A program made the translations under genes and the position numbers. From Viola odorata (lineage: Eukaryota > Streptophyta > Magnoliopsida > Malpighiales > Violaceae), in assembly GCA_963691705.1 (NCBI GenBank), contig OY829542.1:44389105-44453104 (forward strand): 64,000 nt of DNA, in the 5' to 3' direction. Position 1 is the stretch's first letter, and the number at the start of each line of letters is the position of its first letter. This document shows, one piece after another, positions 58,595 through 64,000 of the stretch. The notes beneath the pieces were generated by a model. The model was not told where the DNA came from, made no database searches, and was given only the letters and a program-made list of their open reading frames with translations.

Positions 58595-60891
58595 CTAAGG
58601 AGGGGGTGGTGCGTTGACTCCTCCTTGCTGCTTCGATTTCCATAAATAGAAGTCGTCATCAGTAATAGTGGAGACTCTCCTATCAAAATAAGCGGCCAGC
58701 TCATCAATACGGAGTTTTTCTACCCCATGATGATGCATCAACGCCTCCGACATGAGCCATGCGCCTTCCTTCAAGTACCACTGATTCTTCTCAACGTTTA
58801 AAGCCAGATCGGCAGTCAGCTCGGCATTCCTCTGCCTCTCCTGGCGCAACTCATTCTCCTCACGAGAAAGGCGTTCGGTCAGATTGGCACCTTTCCGTTT
58901 CTCCTCCTCCAAAGAGTGCTTGACAACCTCCAGCTCTTGCTTGACAGTCGTCACTTCCTGTCGGGCAGACTCTGTTTCTTGGTTGGCAAGGTTAAGCGCA
59001 TCCACAAAATTCTGGCCCTCGTTCTGCAACCTGGTTATCTCCCCCTGCCCGTTTGCAGCAATCCTAGCATTCTCCTCATCCATGTAATGGAGGTGGCAGA
59101 AAAAAGAAAGCGCTTGGGTGCGAAGAAAGTTTATACGCTCCTGCTCACTCCTAGCCGCAAAGGCATCCCTCTCCCTTGGAAGAGATATAATCTCGGCTAC
59201 CAGGTAAGAGGTAGACGCGAGAATGGAATCATGATCGGTCCTGGCAGGAAATTGAAAAATGTTGTCCCTGAAGGAACGCAAACCAATATGATGAGTGGGC
59301 ATGAGGGGAGGATTATAAGTAGAGACACCGGCTATCAAAGCAGGGGCAGGGCCACCTCTCGCGATAGTGGGAGGAGACATATGAACAAAAAATAGAGCGG
59401 CAGGAGAATAGGGCCGACTGCCGGAACCTCCCGCGTTGGGCACTAGGGACCCATCTCCACCAAGTACTTCAAGGTTAAGGGCACTTGAGTTATAGCCTGT
59501 CGCGGTGGAGGAATCACCTAAAATGCGAGGACTACCACCGAAATCAATACCCTGCGATTGCTCGGCAGGAATACCGCCGCCTTCAGGGACGTTCAGAGAG
59601 GGATTCACAGCAGAAGAGGTAGGGCTGTGCTGAAGCTCATAGCGAGCCTTCTTCTGACGCTCTCGAAGGACCTCAGCAATAGACATATCACCTGGAGAGG
59701 TTGACTGAGCAGAAACAGTGGAAGCCTCCTAGAAAACGCAGTGCACGCCTGATAAGAAAATTATACAGAAGAAAAGAAAACCTTAGAGAGAAATGAACGC
59801 ATACCTAGGTGACTGTGGAAACCAGAGGTATCGCGGTAGGAATGGGATCAACTGTCGCCTCTGAAGAAACAACAGTGTGGAGGGAAACGGGTTGCGTGGC
59901 ACGTGTTTTCCTCACTCTCTTCTTCCTTGCAACAAGGGTGCGAGGAGGTGGCGATGAGGTAGTACCCGTAGCGGTAGCAATGCCTTCCTCTTCCGCAGCG
60001 GCAGCAGCAGCAGCAGCAGCCCTGGCGGCGGCGACAGCTTTCTTCCTTTGTTCCTGTTTCCTCTTCCTCCTGAAGTACTCGGGCTCCCAACCAGGCGGAG
60101 GCACTGCACAGTTAAAGAAACTTTAGCGTTAGTACCTCTTGGCAGCACAAAAAGAAAAAGGGCAAACGCTCACCCCTTTTGCACTGTTCCATTTCCAGCC
60201 CGTTAGCCACTTTTCGGGCATCAACGCTGAAATCTAGTTGAAGTAGCGTCTTCAACCAGCCATCTTCTGGATCAGAAAGGGGTTTCCGATGGCCCCAAAC
60301 TCCATCTTTAATTTTCTCATTGAAGCCGGCCCTCCATAACGACTCGGGCAAATCAATAATAAAAAATTCCTCTTTCCAATGAGGAACAGAAGACTCGATA
60401 CCCATAAGCTTCCAGGTAAAGGGCTTCAACGAGCCATCTTCATAACGAGGGGATATTGATATCACCCCCTTACGAGAATACAACTGGAAAATGTCATGAA
60501 GCAGGGCCAGAGTGGGAGACTCGATACCCTTGAAACGGCACAGTGCGGCAAAGGCACTGACAACGCAAATCGCGTTAGGGCTCAATTGAGCCGGAGCCAA
60601 ATCAGAATCAGCCAATAGCAACTCGACAAGCGGGTCAAGAGGAAGACAAAACCCATGGTCAAATAACTTAGCATATAATATTCTACTGTTACCGGGCAGA
60701 ACGCTGTTCAGGCGAAGTGATTCGGAAGCAGCGTGCACGGGATATTTTCTGGGAAATCGCGCATTACACTCGGCAAGTCTATGATTAACTAAGGGCAGAG
60801 TATAGAGAAAAGTGGGGGTAATGTTAATTTTTTCTTCTCCGGCGGACCCTTGAGGATCCCCCTCATCGGAAGATCTCTTAGTCTTAGCCAT
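58595..60891 (-). pseudogene. Antisense gene aORF-A of element 2 (three exons, one in-frame stop)
   Basis: Exons 60891-60174, 60103-59805 and 59728-58595 sum to 2,151 nt, exactly 717 codons. The start is MAKTKRSSDEGDPQG. Exon 1 holds the same domain as the element 1 aORF (LFDHGFCLPLDPLVELLLAD, LAPAQLSPNAICVVSAFAAL, SLWRAGFNEK) and ends in a phase-1 donor after QCKRG. Exon 2 is basic and Ala-rich (RRKRKQEQRKKAVAAARAAA). Exon 3 has a Ser/Pro/Gly-rich region and then a long coiled coil (ETESARQEVTTVKQELEVVK). The only lesion seen is a TAG at 59805-59807, the last codon of exon 2 beside the donor; a CAG is the likely ancestor. Function is unknown. Confidence 0.75.
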
Positions 60892-61532
60892 GACCAATAA
60901 AGGAGAAGTGACGAGCAAAGATAGGGTGTGTACCTTCGCAAAGAGAACACCAGGAGTCTCAGACCAAAAAGAAGAGAGCGGCGCGAGTTGTTTGTCCAGA
61001 AAGCAGCAGCGTGCGAGAGAGGACATTAAAAAAGAAAAAGGAGGAAGGAAAAACATTATATATAACACTGAAAGGGCGTGACCAATCAGCGACGGACACA
61101 TGGCAAAGCAGCGCGTCGGGAAATAAGGCACGCGCGAGAAGATACAAGTTTAAACGCTTCAGCGATTCACGTCTCCCTAGAAGACGCTTGCTTCAAACGC
61201 CTTTTCGTAGAAAGACACGTGTCCTTTTCCATCATTGCTTTTCAGATCGCATTAAATGGAAGGACTGCGGTATTTAATGGCCTAAAAAGCAGCGCTGGCC
61301 TCACCAAACGGTGCGGCAACACAAGGAAGATAATGAAGAGATGGCGATAGCATCACAATGATTCATACGAGTGCGATAAAGGTTATGTAGCGTCAGCATT
61401 ATTACAAGCGGAATAATGACAAATGGTTTTCGGGAAAAAATAGAAGCAGACAATAATAAAAATAACAAGGGAGGGTCCAGAAACCCGTTGTGACACTTCT
61501 CGAAAAGCAAAGCGGCGCCCCAATCTTTAGCG
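60892..61532 (-). promoter_or_regulatory. Upstream region of aORF-A and 3' side of aORF-B
   Basis: On the minus strand this lies just upstream of the aORF-A start. A TATA-like sequence (TATATATAATG on the minus strand, about 61053-61063) is 160 bases before the start codon. No coding domain is recognised. Confidence 0.45.
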
Positions 61533-63650
61533 TTAGCCCTTTTCCCCTTCTGAGGCAGAAGAACCAATCCCGCCTTTGCTAACCTCATCCATCACGATAG
61601 AAATATAGTCAGCAACCTGGGCGGGGTCGGAAGAGTTACCCTTGAAATGGGTTGCGAATCCAGAAGTAAAGACTTCCAAGATTTTCTTCTTCCACCATTC
61701 CTCCTTTAATGATGTCCTAGCGGACTCCTCGTCTCGAGCAGACATCTCTTCGCGAAGAAGGAGATTTTTCTTCCTCTCCAGCGCTAACTCTGCCTCCAGA
61801 ACCTCCACCTTTGCTTTCCCGACAGACCTCTCTCTGTTTAATTCCTTTTGCGACTCATCGCAAAGACGCGTTAGCAACCCCATCTGCTCCACCACTTTCT
61901 CAAGCTGCACTTGCTTAACGCGCAGCGCGTTGGAAAAATTGCGTGAGTCGCGATCATGAATCTCGAACAGATAGTTCAGGTGACGGAAGAAATCCAGAGA
62001 ATCATTCATCATATGGCGAAGACGAGCCGGTGGAGGAAGCTGAAGAAACTTTTCCTTCTCCTTCTGGGAGCCTAGCATCTCTCTTATCAAAGGCGCAGTA
62101 AACTCATCTCTAGAAAAAGGTTGGGGAACCCCGACAGCACGAAGACCATCAAAGCAGAATCCCTTCAGGCACATACGATAGGAGGGGGTCTCGGTAGGAC
62201 TGCTATAAGAAAGATTGATTGACGGAGCGGGAGAAGAACTCCCGGAAAAAACATCCGTGATAGGAGAAAAGAACAGTTGTGGAAGGACTTTAGGCGGTAA
62301 CCCAGCAGTCGAATCCGTAGTAGAAGGTGTAGCGACTACGTCAGGAATGCAATGAGAAATTGGAGAATCGGGAGCATCAACTGTAGTAAGAGGACACGCT
62401 GCCGATGGAACCTCCGCCTCGGCAGAACACGTAGCAGCCGGCGCCTCAGTAATTCCCACCGGTTGGGAGGCACTCATCCCAATCGAAGCGGCAGAGATAG
62501 GAACAGTTGCTGCATCTACAGAAGAAGTCCCGGTGGCCTGCTCACCCGTGGCAAATCGAAGTTTTTTCCGATGCAAGGAAGAGGCATGACAAAGGTCCGA
62601 CTTGACATCCGCATCCTCATCATCACTAGCAATCACCGACTTTGCGGCGGGGCTGGAGTCCATCCTCTTGCGACACTCCGGTAGCCAATTTTCCACAAAG
62701 CGAGAAACTCGGGCAGAGCTAACGGGCCTTCGCCCTCCCCGGGCAACCGTCTTGGTTCTCCTCCTCGGGGGACGAACGCTACCCTGGTTAGAGCCATCGG
62801 CAGGGGGGGAAGCTGGTAAAGTTTGAAGTGGCGTAACATTCAAAGGAGCGCCAGCGTCACCTGGGAATTAACTGTTAGCATCCTATAACAAAAGAAACGC
62901 GCAATGACAAAAAGCAAAGAAAATACGAAAAGAGGCAGACTCACCCATAGCGCACTCCTCCAGAGGCTTGAACAAGGCAAAGCTGCGGATGCGGTAGTGA
63001 GTACCTTCATCTAACAGAGCGTTAGCTTGCTCCAACTCAGCCCTGGTCAATATCGAGGGATTCGACCAAATGGGGCCTATCAGCTCCTGGTTGAAATTAA
63101 TACGCCACAAACGGGACGGTAGCTCCAGAATAAAGAAAATGCTTTTCCAATCAGCTACACCCTTCTTAAAGCCGTGAAAACGCTGCCAGAACGACAGCAC
63201 GAGCGCGTCATTCCACCGAGGAGTAATTTCGATTAAACAATTATGGCAATTCATACTAAAGAATTTGCGAAATAAATTGAGAGATGGGGTAGAAATGTTG
63301 TTCAACTCGCAAGCGCGAAGAAAAGCATAAACCGCACACCAGGAAGAGGGAGTTATCTGGGCAGGATTAAGGTTATACTCCCGCAGCAGCGTTAGTATCG
63401 ATTCATGAACAGGAAAATGGAAACCGTAAAGGAACATCTTAAAGTAAAAAAGCCTACTGTAACCCCACGCCAGATTATGGAGCCGCATATCACTTCCAGG
63501 GATAGAGGGCTCATACCCAGGAGGAAAGGTAATACCGTGTTCCTCCAGTTCGGCTTTCAGAACCTCATCGCATGTAAAAATACTAGGTGATTGCGCGACC
63601 TCTGGATCAATGGGTTTCCAGATAACCTGGCGAGGTCTATTTCTAGCCAT
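61533..63650 (-). CDS. Antisense gene aORF-B of element 2 (two exons, uninterrupted)
   Basis: Exons 63650-62945 and 62860-61533 join in phase 1 (GCT ATG G|GT GAC) and sum to 2,034 nt, or 677 residues with no internal stop. The start is MARNRPRQVIWKPIDPEVAQ. Exon 1 carries the conserved domain: MFLYGFHFPVHESILTLL, LNPAQITPSSWCAVYAFL, LNLFRKFFSM, W.S.FFILELPSRLWRINFN, ending PLEECAMG. Exon 2 has a basic Arg-rich patch (PPRRRTKTVARGGRRP), a Ser/Pro/Ala-rich middle and a coiled coil (NALRVKQVQLEKVVEQMG to ALERKKNLLLREEMSA). The domain is the PF04195 'gypsy type transposon' kind. It is a diverged paralogue of aORF-A, in a better state than the gag-pol of the same element. Function is unknown; it may not be expressed. 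Confidence 0.75.
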
Positions 63651-64000
63651 AACAAACCAGCAAAAAGGAAATCTGAGAAGGATTGAATTGGTACCTTGAA
63701 AGGGGAGAGTTACAGAGGAATCGGCGGACGACGACGGACGACCGGTAAGATATTCGGGGAAGAAGACGAAGGAAGATAAGAGAAAAAATTCGAAGCAAGG
63801 GCAAAAGTTCTGAAAAAAGAAAAATGGCCCCTCTTAAAGAATTAAAATGCCACCACATTAATTGAGCCACCAATCGCGCGGAGACGCGTGTAAAAAGAGG
63901 TTGGCCACGTGGAAGCGCATTAAAGAAATTTGAAAAAGAGAAGTTATTCGTCGTGATTCCCCAAAAGGGCGACAGAGTTGACCCAGCCAAAGCAACCGCT
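63651..64000 (-). promoter_or_regulatory. Upstream region of aORF-B
   Basis: Noncoding 350 bases to the window edge, upstream of aORF-B on the minus strand. The 115-codon minus-strand frame here has no recognisable domain. The 3' LTR of element 2 is expected to the right. Confidence 0.35.

Larger units (their letters stand above)
51042..64000 (+). mobile_element. Tat-lineage Ty3/gypsy retrotransposon (element 2), 3' end outside the window
   Basis: Plus-strand element, distinct in sequence from element 1. It has a 5' LTR (51042-51608), PBS, gag, protease, RT, two RNase H domains, integrase, a minisatellite and two antisense genes. No 3' LTR is seen before 64000, so the element exceeds 12.9 kb if single. 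Gag-pol carries at least four in-frame stops and several frameshifts or deletions, so it is not autonomous. Confidence 0.85.

Noticed and set aside
60001..60040. GCAGCAGCAGCAGCAG run as a separate microsatellite feature
   Set aside because: It encodes the Ala-rich segment of aORF-A exon 2 and is explained by that gene.

Overview
The window is nuclear DNA of a flowering plant, most likely a eudicot. It has short-exon genes with GT-AG introns, nuclear tRNA genes, plastid-targeted proteins, plant-only families (BELL homeodomain, class III peroxidase, group S1 bZIP with its leader peptide), Stowaway-type MITEs and Ty3/gypsy elements of the Tat lineage. I cannot name the species from sequence alone.

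Positions 1-24,100 are a gene-dense island. In order: the 5' part of a BEL1-like homeodomain gene (-, runs off the left edge), plastid HflX GTPase (+, 13 exons), a class III peroxidase (+, 4 exons), a GT4-type glycosyltransferase (+, 6 exons), a TLC-domain membrane protein (-, 5 exons), a Rossmann-fold NAD(P)-binding protein (+, 8 exons, apparent 2-nt frameshift), tRNA-Glu-like (-) and tRNA-Leu(CAA) (+), a RING protein (-) and, head-to-head with it, TIC20-I (+). Four of these families (BLH, GT4, Rossmann, RING) match what I remember as neighbours at At1g19680-19710 and At1g75400-75430 in Arabidopsis, which suggests an old conserved block.

Positions 24,100-64,000 are mostly transposable elements around one host gene. 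Element 1 (26737-37906, minus) is a complete Tat-lineage retrotransposon with 780-bp LTRs, a GTTAT target-site duplication, a 1,896-residue Gag-Pol frame with two RNase H domains, and a spliced antisense gene (aORF) between pol and the 3' LTR. The bZIP gene (39356-39847, minus) carries in its leader the conserved uORF for the sucrose-control peptide (40019-40144), too short for routine ORF calling. Next is a full-length but decayed L1-type LINE (40985-47515, minus) with a perfect 15-bp target-site duplication.

Element 2 (51042 to beyond 64000, plus) is a second, unrelated Tat-lineage element. Its gag-pol is broken by many stops and frameshifts. It carries a six-copy minisatellite and two tandem antisense genes (aORF-A, aORF-B), one of which is uninterrupted. 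All three aORFs share a conserved N-terminal domain, a phase-1 intron at the same place and a coiled-coil C-terminal half. This antisense gene family is the most intriguing system in the window. Exon coordinates were derived by eye from splice signals and reading-frame continuity; coding sums were checked for divisibility by three.
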